Shown piece after piece: positions 1 through 8,289 of a stretch of DNA of 64,000 bases. Position 1 is the first letter of the stretch; every line of letters begins with the position of its first letter. The stretch covers positions 62,001 through 126,000 of the forward strand of contig NZ_BJWH01000006.1 in the NCBI RefSeq assembly GCF_007990265.1, given 5' to 3'. This DNA is from Cellulomonas terrae (GTDB taxonomy: Bacteria > Actinomycetota > Actinomycetes > Actinomycetales > Cellulomonadaceae). The notes under the pieces are model-generated. The model was not told where the DNA came from. It ran no database searches and saw nothing but the letters and a program-made list of their open reading frames with translations. Both the position numbers and the translations under genes were made by a program.

Positions 1-1523
1 CCGCTGCGCACGTGCAGCACGATCGTGTCCCCCGGCGTGCGGGCGCGGATCGCCACGATCAGCTCGTCGGGGTCCGTCACCGGACGTCCGTCGATGGCGA
101 GGATCACGTCACCGGGGTGGATCCCCGCGCGCTCCGCCGGTCCGTCGGCCGTGACCGGCTGCCGTCCGTCCTGCACGTCCGTCGAGACCTGCACACCCTC
201 GCCGGTGTACCGCTGGTCCAGCAGCACCCCGATGATCGGGTACGTCGCGCGGCCCGTCTCGATGAGCTGGTCCGCCGTCCGACGCACCTGGTTCGAGGGG
301 ATGGCGAACCCGAGGCCGATGCTGCCCCCGACCATCGAGAGCGACCCCGGCGGCTGCGCGATCGCCGAGTTGATCCCGATGACCTCGCCGGCCGCGTTCA
401 CCAGCGGACCGCCGGAGTTGCCCGGGTTGATCGCCGCGTCCGTCTGGATGGCGTTGATGAAGGCCTGGTCGTCCTCCTCGGTCGCCTCGCCCGCGGACAC
501 CGGCCGGTTGAGCGCGCTGACGATGCCCGTCGTGACGGTCCCGGCCAGGCCCAGCGGTGCGCCGACGGCGACGACCGGGTCACCGACGACGACGGAGTCG
601 GAGTCGCCGAGCAGCAGCGGCGTCAGGCCCTCGACGTCGACCTTGAGCACCGCGAGGTCGTAGTCGGCCGTCCGCCCGACGATCGACGCCTCCTGCTCGC
701 TCCCGTCGCCGAACGTGACGGTGATGGTCGTGGACGCGGCCCCGTCCGCCTGCGCGATCACGTGGTTGTTGGTCACGAGGTACCCGTCGCCCCGCAGCAC
801 GAAGCCCGACCCGGTGGCGCTGCCGTCGGGGCCGTCGACCTGGATCGACACGACGCTCGGCAGCACCCCGGCCGCGATGCCGGCCACCGAGCCCGGCTCC
901 CGCTCGACCGGGCCGGCACCGACCGGCGCGATGGGCAGGCCCGCGTCGGCGAGGCGGTCGTCCTCGGTGAGCCGGGAGCCCAGCACGCCGCCCACGGCAC
1001 CCGCCGCCAGCGCGATCACGACGAGCGGCACCACCCACGCGGCCGAGAGGGTGCGCCGACGCTTGCGGTGCAGGACGACGGTGTGCGGCACGCCGGACGG
1101 GCCGGTCGAGGGGCCAGGGTCGGCGGCCGCGGTGGTGCCGGTGGTCGCGTACGGCACGCCCGCCCACGGCGCCGGGGGCTGCTGGGCGGCAGGGCCGTAG
1201 GGGTTCGCTGGGACGGACGGCGACGGCGGGGCGAACGTCGGGACGGAGCCGTGCGGCACCGACCAGTGGCTCCCCGGCGGGTGCTGCGGCGAGAGCGGAG
1301 CGGACGCGCCCACCGCGGGCTGAGCAGGAGCAGGCCGGGCCGGGGCAGGCGGGGCCGGGGCCGGGTGCGTGACGGCGATGTCCACCGGAGGTGCCTCGGG
1401 CGTCGACGGCGTCGGGGGCAGCTCGCGACGGCCGGACGGCGAGGCGAACAGCCCGGCGGGGGTCCGCTCTGCGTCCTCGTCGGCGCGGACAGGGACGGGC
1501 TGCGCGTCCTCGGGGGTCGTCAT
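1..1523 (-). CDS. htrA: HtrA/DegP-like membrane serine protease with PDZ domain (partial, C-terminus off window)
   Basis: Periplasm-facing trypsin-like protease/chaperone of the envelope-stress response; 507 residues are visible and the stop lies left of the window. Residues 1-155 are a Pro/Ala-rich cytoplasmic tail, 161-182 a membrane segment, about 210-415 the protease domain with catalytic H254 (TNNHVI), D288 (YDLAVL) and S369 (NPGNSGGP), and from about 430 a PDZ domain that reaches the edge. The ATG start overlaps the rseA stop (ATGA), so it is co-translated with the sigE operon. By memory of mycobacterial gene order a TatB gene may follow beyond the edge. Very confident of the family. 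Confidence 0.95.
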   Translation of the reverse strand, partial: MTTPEDAQPVPVRADEDAERTPAGLFASPSGRRELPPTPSTPEAPPVDIAVTHPAPAPPAPARPAPAQPAVGASAPLSPQHPPGSHWSVPHGSVPTFAPPSPSVPANPYGPAAQQPPAPWAGVPYATTGTTAAADPGPSTGPSGVPHTVVLHRKRRRTLSAAWVVPLVVIALAAGAVGGVLGSRLTEDDRLADAGLPIAPVGAGPVEREPGSVAGIAAGVLPSVVSIQVDGPDGSATGSGFVLRGDGYLVTNNHVIAQADGAASTTITVTFGDGSEQEASIVGRTADYDLAVLKVDVEGLTPLLLGDSDSVVVGDPVVAVGAPLGLAGTVTTGIVSALNRPVSAGEATEEDDQAFINAIQTDAAINPGNSGGPLVNAAGEVIGINSAIAQPPGSLSMVGGSIGLGFAIPSNQVRRTADQLIETGRATYPIIGVLLDQRYTGEGVQVSTDVQDGRQPVTADGPAERAGIHPGDVILAIDGRPVTDPDELIVAIRARTPGDTIVLHVRS

Positions 1524-2509
1524 GGCCGTTCGAGCGCTCCCGTCACGGTGTCCCAGCCGCGCGTGATCCGCGCGGGCACGCCGTCGTCGAAGGCGCCACC
1601 AGGAAAGGCTCCCACAAGTGTCTCGGCGGAGCCGGACGACTGCGAGCCGACCACCTGGACGACCGTCCCGTCGGCCTGCCACACGACGTGCCACGGCTCG
1701 AAGGACAGCACGTACACCTGCCGTCCGCCGACCTCGCTGGTGGGCGCCCCGGCGAGCGCCGCCGTCTCGAGACGCCCCTGCTGCTCCGTGACGACCAGCG
1801 ACGTCCCGTCCGCGCTGGTCACGTCGACCTCGAGCACCCGGGAGTCGTCCCCGGACCAGCGCACCGCGGTCACGGACCAGCCCTCGGGGAGCTCGGCCGG
1901 GAACGTCCAGGCGTGTGCGCGCAGCCATGCCACCGTCTGGTGGGACGCCTCCGCGGAGCCGTCGGCGACGGGCCAGGAGCTGGTGTCGACCAGGCGGTCC
2001 GCGGCAGCCGGGTCGTCGGTGGTCGCCTGGCCGAGCAGCCCGAGGTCCACGCCGGGGTGCACCGTCGGCACGACGTCGGGACGCTCACCGAGCACGAACA
2101 GCATCGCCGCCACCGCGCCGAGACCCGCCATCGAGCCGGCGGCGAGCCGGACGGACGAGCGTCGGTGGCCGACGTCGCCGCGCAGGGACCCGCTCCCGCG
2201 CCACCCGCGCGAGCCCAGACCGCCGCTGGCCACGCCGTACGAGGCCAGCTCGTCGCGGGACTGCCGGACCGGCGGCGCGAAGGGGTCGGTGCTGGGGGTG
2301 CTCGACGCCAGCGACAGCAGCCGCGCGGTGAGGTCGGGGTTCGGCGCGACCTCGTCGGCGGACGCCAGTGCACGGCGGGCGGCGCGGGACGCGGCGAGCT
2401 CGGCGGAGCACTCGGGGCAGACCGCGACGTGCGCGAGGGCCTTCTCGGTGTCCGCCACCGAGAGCTGCCCGTCGACCAGCGCGCTGATCCGCGACCCGAG
2501 GTGGCTCAT
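1520..2509 (-). CDS. rseA: Anti-sigma factor with zinc-finger domain and one membrane segment (RseA-type)
   Basis: Membrane-anchored antagonist of the ECF sigma factor encoded just upstream. Of 329 residues, the N-terminal zinc-binding anti-sigma domain shows H27-x3-C31-x2-C34; a single hydrophobic stretch lies at 122-140; the C-terminal roughly 190 residues are an extracytoplasmic sensor-like domain that I do not recognise further. The start ATG overlaps the sigE stop by 4 bp and its own stop overlaps the htrA start, giving sigE-rseA-htrA strict translational coupling. Signal-induced proteolysis releasing SigE is known for the family and inferred here. Confidence 0.9.
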   Translation of the reverse strand: MSHLGSRISALVDGQLSVADTEKALAHVAVCPECSAELAASRAARRALASADEVAPNPDLTARLLSLASSTPSTDPFAPPVRQSRDELASYGVASGGLGSRGWRGSGSLRGDVGHRRSSVRLAAGSMAGLGAVAAMLFVLGERPDVVPTVHPGVDLGLLGQATTDDPAAADRLVDTSSWPVADGSAEASHQTVAWLRAHAWTFPAELPEGWSVTAVRWSGDDSRVLEVDVTSADGTSLVVTEQQGRLETAALAGAPTSEVGGRQVYVLSFEPWHVVWQADGTVVQVVGSQSSGSAETLVGAFPGGAFDDGVPARITRGWDTVTGALERP

Positions 2510-3087
2510 CCGAGGACCGTCAGCGGGGAGGAGTCTGCGGAGTCCGCGAGGAAGGCCGCCGGGGCGCGGTGCTCGAGCGACACCCGCAGCCGTGCACGGG
2601 CACGGTGGATGCGGGACCGGACGGTGCCCAGCTTGATGCCGAGCGTCACCGCGATCTCCTCGTAGGACAGCCCCTCGATGTCGCACAGCACGACGGCCGC
2701 GCGGTACTCGGGCGGCAGCTGGTCGAGAGCGCGCTGGATGTCGAGGTCGAGGTTGCCGTGCTCGAACGCACGCTCCGGTGCGCTGAGCTGGTCCCCCGAC
2801 GCGTACCGCTCGGAGTCCTCCCCCATGGCGTCCATGCGGATGCGCTGGCGGCGACGAGCCTGGTCCAGGAACAGGTTGGTCGTGATCCGGTGCAGCCAGC
2901 CCTCGAACGTGCCGGGCGTGTACGAGTGCAGGGACCGGAACACGCGGACGAACGTCTCCTGCGTGAGGTCCTCGGCGTCGTGCTTGTTCCCCGTGAGGCG
3001 GTACGCCAGCCGGTACACCCGCGCGGAGTGGTCGCGGACGATCTCTTCCCACGACGGAGCCTGCCAGGCGGCGGGCTGGGTGGTCAT
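2506..3087 (-). CDS. sigE: ECF RNA polymerase sigma factor, SigE type
   Basis: Directs RNA polymerase to envelope-stress promoters. In 193 residues, region 2 spans about 18-85 ([18 protein letters not shown]) and region 4 about 118-170 (LPPEYR, SYEEIA helix-turn-helix, [10 protein letters not shown]). I chose ATG 3087 because GAGGAG lies 9 nt upstream; an in-frame ATG at 3114 has a poorer ribosome site. Gene order (divergent O-methyltransferase, then sigE-rseA-htrA) matches the Mycobacterium tuberculosis sigE locus as I recall it. A GGAAC-N17-CGTT element upstream suggests autoregulation. Confidence 0.93.
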   Translation of the reverse strand: MTTQPAAWQAPSWEEIVRDHSARVYRLAYRLTGNKHDAEDLTQETFVRVFRSLHSYTPGTFEGWLHRITTNLFLDQARRRQRIRMDAMGEDSERYASGDQLSAPERAFEHGNLDLDIQRALDQLPPEYRAAVVLCDIEGLSYEEIAVTLGIKLGTVRSRIHRARARLRVSLEHRAPAAFLADSADSSPLTVLG

Positions 3088-3160
3088 GGGGTCGGTCTCC
3101 TCGGTGCGTGACATCGTGGCCCCAGTGTCCCAGGTCGACCTGTGAGCCTCGAACGCTAAG

Positions 3161-3186
3161 AACGCCCGCAGGGGGCGAGAAGTTCC
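3161..3186 (-). promoter_or_regulatory. Predicted ECF-type (SigE-like) promoter of sigE
   Basis: On the minus strand GGAAC (3186-3182) is followed after 17 nt by CGTT (3164-3161). This is the ECF GGAAC-N16/18-CGTT pattern, and transcription would start about 65 nt before the sigE ATG. Autoactivation is inferred from the match and is typical of such sigma factors. Confidence 0.6.
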
Positions 3187-3252
3187 GCTGGTAGCGGACC
3201 GCGCGCGCCCCCGCTCGCTCCCGAGGCACGCGACTACGCTTGCGGACGACCG

Positions 3253-3921
3253 TTGCACCACCACGTCGTCGCGCGCCGGGAGGCCACCATCTCCACCGAC
3301 AAGGCCCAGAGCTGGGTCTACTGCGAGGAGTTCCTGCCCGAGGACGACATCGTGCTGCGCGCCCGCGAGCGCGCTGCACAGCTGGGGTGCACCCCGGTGA
3401 CGCCCGGGGCGGGCGCCGCGCTGAGCGTGCTCGCCGCCGCCGTCGCGGCCCGTGCCGTGGTCGAGATCGGGACGGGGACCGGCGTCGGCTCGCTGTACCT
3501 GCTGCGTGGGATGCCGGCGGACGGCGTGCTGACGACGATCGACCTCGAGGTCGAGCACCAGCGCGCCGCCAAGGAGGCGTTCGTCGAGGAGGGCGTCAAG
3601 CCCACCCGCACGCGCACGATCTCGGGCCGCGCGCTGGAGGTGGTGCCGCGGCTCACCGACGGCGGCTACGACCTGGTGTTCGTCGACGCCGACAAGGAGA
3701 GCTACCGCGGCTACGTCGAACAGGCGGTGCGCCTGCTGCGCCCCGGCGGGGTGCTCGTGGTCGACAACGCCCTGTGGCACGACCGCGTCGCGGACCCGGC
3801 ACGGCGCGACGAGACCACGACGACGATCCGCGAGGTCGGCCGCATCGTGCGTGCCGACGACCGGTTGCTCCCGTCGCTCCTGCCCGTGGGCGACGGCCTG
3901 CTGGTGGCCGTGAAGCGCTAG
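3253..3921 (+). CDS. SAM-dependent O-methyltransferase (Rv1220c-like)
   Basis: Small cytosolic class I methyltransferase of the CCoAOMT-like family, 222 residues. SAM-binding motif I is [14 protein letters not shown], followed by TTIDLEVEH and the metal/SAM-associated [10 protein letters not shown] and [11 protein letters not shown]. The reading frame opens with TTG at 3253; there is no in-frame ATG near the 5' end and a TACGCT box lies 12 nt before it, so the start codon is somewhat uncertain. Divergent from sigE, as in mycobacteria. The substrate is unknown. A weak hairpin (about 3932-3952) follows the stop. Confidence 0.88.
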   Translation: MHHHVVARREATISTDKAQSWVYCEEFLPEDDIVLRARERAAQLGCTPVTPGAGAALSVLAAAVAARAVVEIGTGTGVGSLYLLRGMPADGVLTTIDLEVEHQRAAKEAFVEEGVKPTRTRTISGRALEVVPRLTDGGYDLVFVDADKESYRGYVEQAVRLLRPGGVLVVDNALWHDRVADPARRDETTTTIREVGRIVRADDRLLPSLLPVGDGLLVAVKR

Positions 3922-4012
3922 CTGCGGCGGGCTCCGGTCACGAGGACCGGGGGCGTCCTCGCAGGTCAGCCACACGGGTTGCTGACGCCCGTGACTACGT
4001 CACAAGAAATCG

Positions 4013-4042
4013 GTGACACGGCGGCCTGCGCGGTGCTAGGTT
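4013..4042 (+). promoter_or_regulatory. Predicted promoter of the polyester-hydrolase gene
   Basis: GTGACA (4013-4018) and TAGGTT (4037-4042) are separated by 18 bp, a reasonable actinobacterial -35/-10 pair. The start point would fall near 4049, inside the palindrome at 4046-4063. A second dyad, GTGACTACGTCAC, sits just upstream at 3991-4003. Confidence 0.45.
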
Positions 4043-4045
4043 GCG

Positions 4046-4063
4046 AAACCGACCGGTCGGTTT
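4046..4063. promoter_or_regulatory. Perfect 18-bp palindromic operator (TetR-like) before the polyester hydrolase
   Basis: AAACCGACCGGTCGGTTT is a perfect inverted repeat that immediately follows the predicted -10 box and overlaps the expected transcription start, the classic position for a repressor operator. The ACCGACCGGTCGGT core resembles sites bound by TetR-family regulators; that family assignment is inference. No tetR gene is adjacent. Confidence 0.6.
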
Positions 4064-4142
4064 GTGTCGTGAGGAGGTCATCCCTACCAGCGCCCCGCGC
4101 ATGTCACCGGTCGGCGGGGCACCACCGAGAGGACACAACGTC

Positions 4143-5024
4143 GTGACATCTCTGACCCAGTGGCGCCGTACCGCCACCACCGCAGTGCTCAGCGCCACCC
4201 TCGTCGTCGGCGGCATCGCCGGCGTGGCAAGCCCGGCCGCAGCCGCGGACAACCCGTACCAGCGCGGCCCGGACCCGTCGCGGTCCAGCATCCAGGCGGC
4301 CCGCGGATCGTTCGCCGTCTCTCAGACGAGCGTCTCCCGCTACGGCGTCAGCGGCTTCGGCGGCGGCACCGTCTACTACCCGACCGACCAGTCCCAGGGC
4401 AGGTTCGGCGCCGTCGTCGTCATCCCCGGCTACACCGCCCGGCAGTCCAGCATGGCGTGGCTCGGGCCGCGGATCGCGTCCCAGGGCTTCGTCGTGTTCA
4501 CCATCGACACGAACTCGGTCTACGACCAGCCGTCCTCCCGGGGTGACCAGCTCCTCGCGGCCGCCGACTACCTGACCCAGCGCAGCGCGGTGGCCGGCCG
4601 GATCGACGCCACCCGCGTCGCCGTCGTCGGCCACTCGATGGGCGGTGGCGGGACCCTCGAGGCCGCCAAGGACCGCCCGTCCCTCAAGGCGGCGATCCCG
4701 CTGACCCCGTGGAACGTCGACAAGACGTGGCCGGAGGTCACCACGCCGACGCTGGTCATCGGGGCGCAGAACGACTCCGTCGCGTCCGTCGCGACGCACG
4801 CGAAGCCCTTCTACCAGACCCTCCCGGCGTCGACGCCCCGGACCTACCTCGAGCTGCGCGGGGCGAGCCACTTCGCGCCGAACACCTCGAACACGACGAT
4901 CGCCGAGAACTCGATCGCGTGGCTCAAGCGGTTCGTCGACGACGACACCCGCTACACGCAGTTCCTCTGCCCGACGCCGTCCGGCTCCGCGCTGTCGGCC
5001 GCGGCCTCGAGCTGCCCGTTCTGA
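4143..5024 (+). CDS. Secreted cutinase/polyester hydrolase (PETase-like, dienelactone-hydrolase superfamily)
   Basis: Alpha/beta hydrolase of 293 residues that closely resembles Thermobifida cutinases and leaf-branch compost cutinase: the mature start NPYQRGP, VSGFGGG, PGYTA, GHSMGGGGTL, PLTPW and DTRYTQFLC are shared from memory. Signal peptide about 1-35 (WRR, then a hydrophobic core and an Ala-rich cleavage region). Catalytic triad S165, D211, H243; oxyanion residues Y97 and M166; aromatic clamp W190; C276 and C291 likely form the C-terminal disulfide. H164 and F244 are of type I (LCC/TfCut2), not Ideonella PETase. GTG 4143 was chosen because GAGAGGA precedes it by 9 nt; ATG 4101 is an alternative. 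Likely acts on cutin or other polyesters outside the cell; PET activity is inference. Confidence 0.9.
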   Translation: MTSLTQWRRTATTAVLSATLVVGGIAGVASPAAAADNPYQRGPDPSRSSIQAARGSFAVSQTSVSRYGVSGFGGGTVYYPTDQSQGRFGAVVVIPGYTARQSSMAWLGPRIASQGFVVFTIDTNSVYDQPSSRGDQLLAAADYLTQRSAVAGRIDATRVAVVGHSMGGGGTLEAAKDRPSLKAAIPLTPWNVDKTWPEVTTPTLVIGAQNDSVASVATHAKPFYQTLPASTPRTYLELRGASHFAPNTSNTTIAENSIAWLKRFVDDDTRYTQFLCPTPSGSALSAAASSCPF

Positions 5025-5031
5025 CCTGACC

Positions 5032-5070
5032 GGGCATCCCGCGCCGTCGCCAGAGCGGCGCGGGGTGCCC
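5032..5070. terminator. Hairpin terminator between convergent genes
   Basis: A 15-bp stem (5032-5046 with 5056-5070, one G-T wobble) and a 9-nt loop lie between the hydrolase stop and the pepA stop. There is no T tract, as is common in high-GC actinobacteria. It could serve both convergent genes. Confidence 0.55.
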
Positions 5071-5086
5071 GCAGTCCCGGGGTCGG

Positions 5087-6685
5087 TCAGCGCAGGTCGT
5101 CGAGGTACCGCAGCAGGAGCCGGGCGCCGAACCCGGTCGCCCCCTCGGTGACCTCGTGCTTGTCCGACGTCGCCCGGGCCGGGCCCGCGATGTCGAGGTG
5201 GGCCCAGGTGCGCTTCCCGACGAAGTGCCGCAGGAACAGGGCCGCCGTGATCGAGCCGCCACCGATGTGCTTGTCGACGGGCACGTGCCGCAGGTCGGCG
5301 ACCTGCGAGGACACGGCCTCCTCGTACTCCTCGACGAGCGGCATGTGCCAGGCCAGCTCGCCGGACGCGTCACCGGCGGCCGCGAGCGCGGCGGCCAGGT
5401 CGTCGTCCACCGAGTACAGGGCGGCGTGCTGCTTGCCGAGCCCGAGCGTCGCGGCTCCGGTGAGCGTGGCAACGTCGATGAGGACGTCGGGATCGAGGGT
5501 CGCGTCCGCCCAGGCCAGCGCGTCGGCCAGGACGAGCCTGCCCTCGGCGTCGGTGTTGGCGATCTCGACGGTCGTGCCGTCCCACATCGTCAGCACGTCG
5601 CCAGGGCGGTACGACGCACCACCGACGTGGTTCTCCGCGAGCGGCAGCACGGCGGTGACGCGGTGCGCGACACCGGCGGCCGCGGCTCCGAGGACCGTCG
5701 CGAGCGCGACCGCCGCACCGGTCATGTCGGTCTTCATCGGGACCATGGCCTCGCGCGGCTTGATCGAGAGGCCACCCGTGTCGAACGTGATGCCCTTGCC
5801 GACGACCACGACGTGCCGGCCGCCCGCGGTGGGCGGCGTCCAGGAGACGGTCACGAGGCGCGGGGACGAGGCGGAGCCGGCACCGACCGCGAGGATGCCG
5901 CCGAAGCCCTCGGCCGTGAGCTCCCGGGTGGTCCGGACGACGACCTCGAGCCCGGCCTTGGTCGCCAGGCGCTTGGCCTGGTCGGCGAGCCAGGCGGGGG
6001 TCTTGGTGCTCGACGGCGTGGCCGCCAGGTCCCTGACCAGCCACGTCGCCGTGGCAGCCGTGCGCCCCTCGGCGACGGCCGCGGCGGGTCGCATGCCGTC
6101 GCGACCGAGCAGGACGAGCTCCGCGGCGTCGCGGGACGGGGCGTCCGCTGCGACGGCCGCCGAGGACGGCGGCACGTACGCGGCGAGCAGGTACCCCTCC
6201 GCGACGGCTCGGGCGGCCGTGGCCGACGCGGAGTCGTCCTGGTGGGCCTCGGCGCCGAGCGTCGTGACGACCCGCCGCAGCCCCCGGGAGGAGCGGGCGA
6301 GCGCCGCACCGGCACGTCGCAGGTCCGCGGGCCGGCCGGAGCCGACGCCGACGAGCACCAGCCGCGGCGGGAGCCCCGACCACGGCAGCGTCACGGACGA
6401 GCCGACGGGCCGTGGGAGCTGCAGGACGTAGATCTCGCCCGCGGCACCGGTCAGCCGGGCACGTTCACCGATCTCCGCGAGGTCGACCCCGTAGCGGGCC
6501 GCCGCCTCCGCCGTGCCCTGGAGCGGGCGCAGCGCATCGTCGCCCGCGCGCGCGGGCGCGACGGGGACCGCGACGGCATCGGTCGACCCGTCGGTCAGCA
6601 GCGTCGTCGTCGCGATGCTGCCGCCGTCGACCGTCACCTCCGGGGGGAGGCGACCGATCGACGACCTCGAGCTCGTGCGCGCCAT
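5087..6685 (-). CDS. pepA: Leucyl aminopeptidase (peptidase M17)
   Basis: Cytosolic two-metal aminopeptidase that removes N-terminal residues from peptides; 532 residues, slightly longer than the usual roughly 500. The N-terminal half is the variable M17 domain. The C-terminal catalytic domain carries GKGITFDTGGLSIK, KTDMTGAA and the signature NTDAEGRLVLADAL with the metal and catalytic Lys/Asp/Glu residues. ATG start at 6685; the DUF3117 gene ends 2 nt upstream, so the two are likely co-transcribed. Confidence 0.95.
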   Translation of the reverse strand: MARTSSRSSIGRLPPEVTVDGGSIATTTLLTDGSTDAVAVPVAPARAGDDALRPLQGTAEAAARYGVDLAEIGERARLTGAAGEIYVLQLPRPVGSSVTLPWSGLPPRLVLVGVGSGRPADLRRAGAALARSSRGLRRVVTTLGAEAHQDDSASATAARAVAEGYLLAAYVPPSSAAVAADAPSRDAAELVLLGRDGMRPAAAVAEGRTAATATWLVRDLAATPSSTKTPAWLADQAKRLATKAGLEVVVRTTRELTAEGFGGILAVGAGSASSPRLVTVSWTPPTAGGRHVVVVGKGITFDTGGLSIKPREAMVPMKTDMTGAAVALATVLGAAAAGVAHRVTAVLPLAENHVGGASYRPGDVLTMWDGTTVEIANTDAEGRLVLADALAWADATLDPDVLIDVATLTGAATLGLGKQHAALYSVDDDLAAALAAAGDASGELAWHMPLVEEYEEAVSSQVADLRHVPVDKHIGGGSITAALFLRHFVGKRTWAHLDIAGPARATSDKHEVTEGATGFGARLLLRYLDDLR

Positions 6686-6687
6686 CG

Positions 6688-6855
6688 TCAGCTGACGACG
6701 GACGTCAGAGCCTCACCCAGCTCCGCGGCCTCGGTCGCGTTGAGCTCGACCACCAGCCGTCCACCACCCTCGAGCGGGACGCGCATCACGATGCCGCGTC
6801 CCTCCTTCGTGACCTCGAGCGGGCCGTCACCGGTCCTCGGCTTCATCGCGGCCAT
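6688..6855 (-). CDS. DUF3117 family small conserved actinobacterial protein
   Basis: A 55-residue protein of unknown function, near-universal in actinobacteria (Rv1211-like). The characteristic opening MAAMKPRTGDGPLEVTKEG and the VPLEGGGRLVVEL core are intact. The ATG at 6855 is preceded by AAGGAG with a 9-nt spacer, which settles the start against longer upstream extensions. A TAGGAT box at 6955-6950 on the same strand is a plausible -10, giving a leader of roughly 85-90 nt. Leads into pepA. Confidence 0.9.
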   Translation of the reverse strand: MAAMKPRTGDGPLEVTKEGRGIVMRVPLEGGGRLVVELNATEAAELGEALTSVVS

Positions 6856-7020
6856 GCGTGGCCTCTCCTTCGCTCGTGCGTCCGGCGCGGCTCGTCGGTG
6901 CGATTTCGCGCACGCGACGTCGGCCTCGTCTACCGGTTGTCCGAGGTCCATCCTAGTTCACCCGGGGCCCCTCACCTGTCCCGATGCCGGTCAGCCCACT
7001 GATCGGACGTACGTCCAGGA

Positions 7021-8289
7021 TCACGGTGGCCAGTCGGCCACCGGGTTCGCGTGCCACATCTGCCTGACCCACAGCACCTGCAGGGAGAGCATGAGCACGA
7101 CGACGGCGGCGAACCACCAGCGCCGCGCGGCCGGGGGCCGGGTGACCACCCCCGCGGTCACGGCCGCGAGCGGGAACGCGAGCAGCAGGAACCGCGCCAG
7201 GCTGCTGCCGGGCTCCACCACCGCCGCGATGTAGACGATGTACGCGGCAGCCCAGGTGTGCAGCTCGTTGCCCAGCCGCCACGCCGCGGGCACGACGAGC
7301 ACCGCGATCACCAGCGCGAAGGACAGCCCGACCACCAGCAGGGCACGGGAGCCGAACCAGAACTGCGGGACGTAGGACCAGCCGCCGAACGGTGCGACCT
7401 CCCGGACCCCGCGCCAGGCCTCCTGCGTCTGCAGGTAGCCGTCCGGCACGCCCGTCACCCAGCCGCAGATCGCGGGCCACAGGAACCCGGAGGCCGCCGC
7501 CAGCAGCGCGAGCCCGGCCAGACCGGTGCCCGTGCGCCAGGTCCACGTGTCCGTGCCGCGGCGCGACGACCACCAGCGGACCGCGGCGTGCACCACGACG
7601 ACCGCCGCCATCGGCAGCGCGACCGCACGCGTGAACCCCAGTGCGACGACGACGAGCGCCATCCACCCGTAGTCACGGCGCAGGAGCAGGAGCAGGGCGC
7701 TCGCGACGAGCAGCAGCGCCAGGGCCTCGGTGTACGCGACCTGCAGCACCGCCGCGGTCGGGAAGATGCTGACCAGGGCGACCGTCGCGAGCGGGAGGCC
7801 GGGCCGGGCGGCGACCGCGCGGGGCGCGCCCCGGACGACCGTGCGGTGGATCGCGAGCACGGCACCGGCACCCAGGACGAGCGCGAGCAGCGGGGCGACG
7901 ACCTCCCACGGCGCTCCCGTGACCAGCATGAGGCCGCGCGCGAGCAGCGGGAACAGCGGGAAGAACGCCCAGGCGTTCTGCTGGACCAGCCCGTCCTCGC
8001 CCACCGGCAGCTGCGCGGGGTAGAGGTTCTCGGCGACGTTCTTGTACCAGGAGCCGTCGAACATGAACCCGACGTACGGGAAGTAGCTAGGGTGCTCGGG
8101 CGTCCACGGGTTCTGCTCCTGGACGCTCGCGACCCACAGGAACACCGCCGTGGTGAACAGCCGCGCGGCCGCGTACACCAGGAGCACCTGGACCCACCAC
8201 GGCCGGCTCACGACCCACGCCCACAGGCCGTTCGGGGGCTCCGCCGACGGCTCGTCGACCGGGTCCTCGACCTGCTGCACCTCGCTCAC
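7021..8289 (-). CDS. Multi-pass membrane glycosyltransferase-like protein (PIG-V/GPI mannosyltransferase-like)
   Basis: Integral membrane protein of 422 residues with about ten hydrophobic segments. An N-terminal cytoplasmic stretch is followed by a first membrane helix, a loop with FDGSWYKNVAENLYP (the D-x-x-WY pattern of GT-C mannosyltransferases after TM1), and FFPLFPLLAR, ALGFTRAVALP and SLARFLLLAFPL, typical of the PIG-V-like actinobacterial family. Probably uses a polyprenyl-linked sugar donor; donor and acceptor are unknown. The GTG start overlaps the folP2 stop (GTGA), so it is coupled to folP2. Confidence 0.75.
   Translation of the reverse strand: MSEVQQVEDPVDEPSAEPPNGLWAWVVSRPWWVQVLLVYAAARLFTTAVFLWVASVQEQNPWTPEHPSYFPYVGFMFDGSWYKNVAENLYPAQLPVGEDGLVQQNAWAFFPLFPLLARGLMLVTGAPWEVVAPLLALVLGAGAVLAIHRTVVRGAPRAVAARPGLPLATVALVSIFPTAAVLQVAYTEALALLLVASALLLLLRRDYGWMALVVVALGFTRAVALPMAAVVVVHAAVRWWSSRRGTDTWTWRTGTGLAGLALLAAASGFLWPAICGWVTGVPDGYLQTQEAWRGVREVAPFGGWSYVPQFWFGSRALLVVGLSFALVIAVLVVPAAWRLGNELHTWAAAYIVYIAAVVEPGSSLARFLLLAFPLAAVTAGVVTRPPAARRWWFAAVVVLMLSLQVLWVRQMWHANPVADWPP

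Noticed and set aside
12..2636. Long plus-strand frame opposite htrA/rseA
   Set aside because: Arg/Asp/Gly-rich composition typical of antisense frames in high-GC DNA; the minus strand carries clear htrA and rseA domains.
3991..4003. Second CRP/GlxR site before the polyester hydrolase
   Set aside because: GTGACTACGTCAC has the half-sites one base too close for the TGTGA-N6-TCACA consensus; kept only as an unassigned dyad.
4041..4142. Earlier starts (TTG 4041, ATG 4101) for the polyester hydrolase
   Set aside because: TTG 4041 lies in the predicted -10 box; ATG 4101 has no well-spaced ribosome site and would put about 14 extra residues before the signal peptide.
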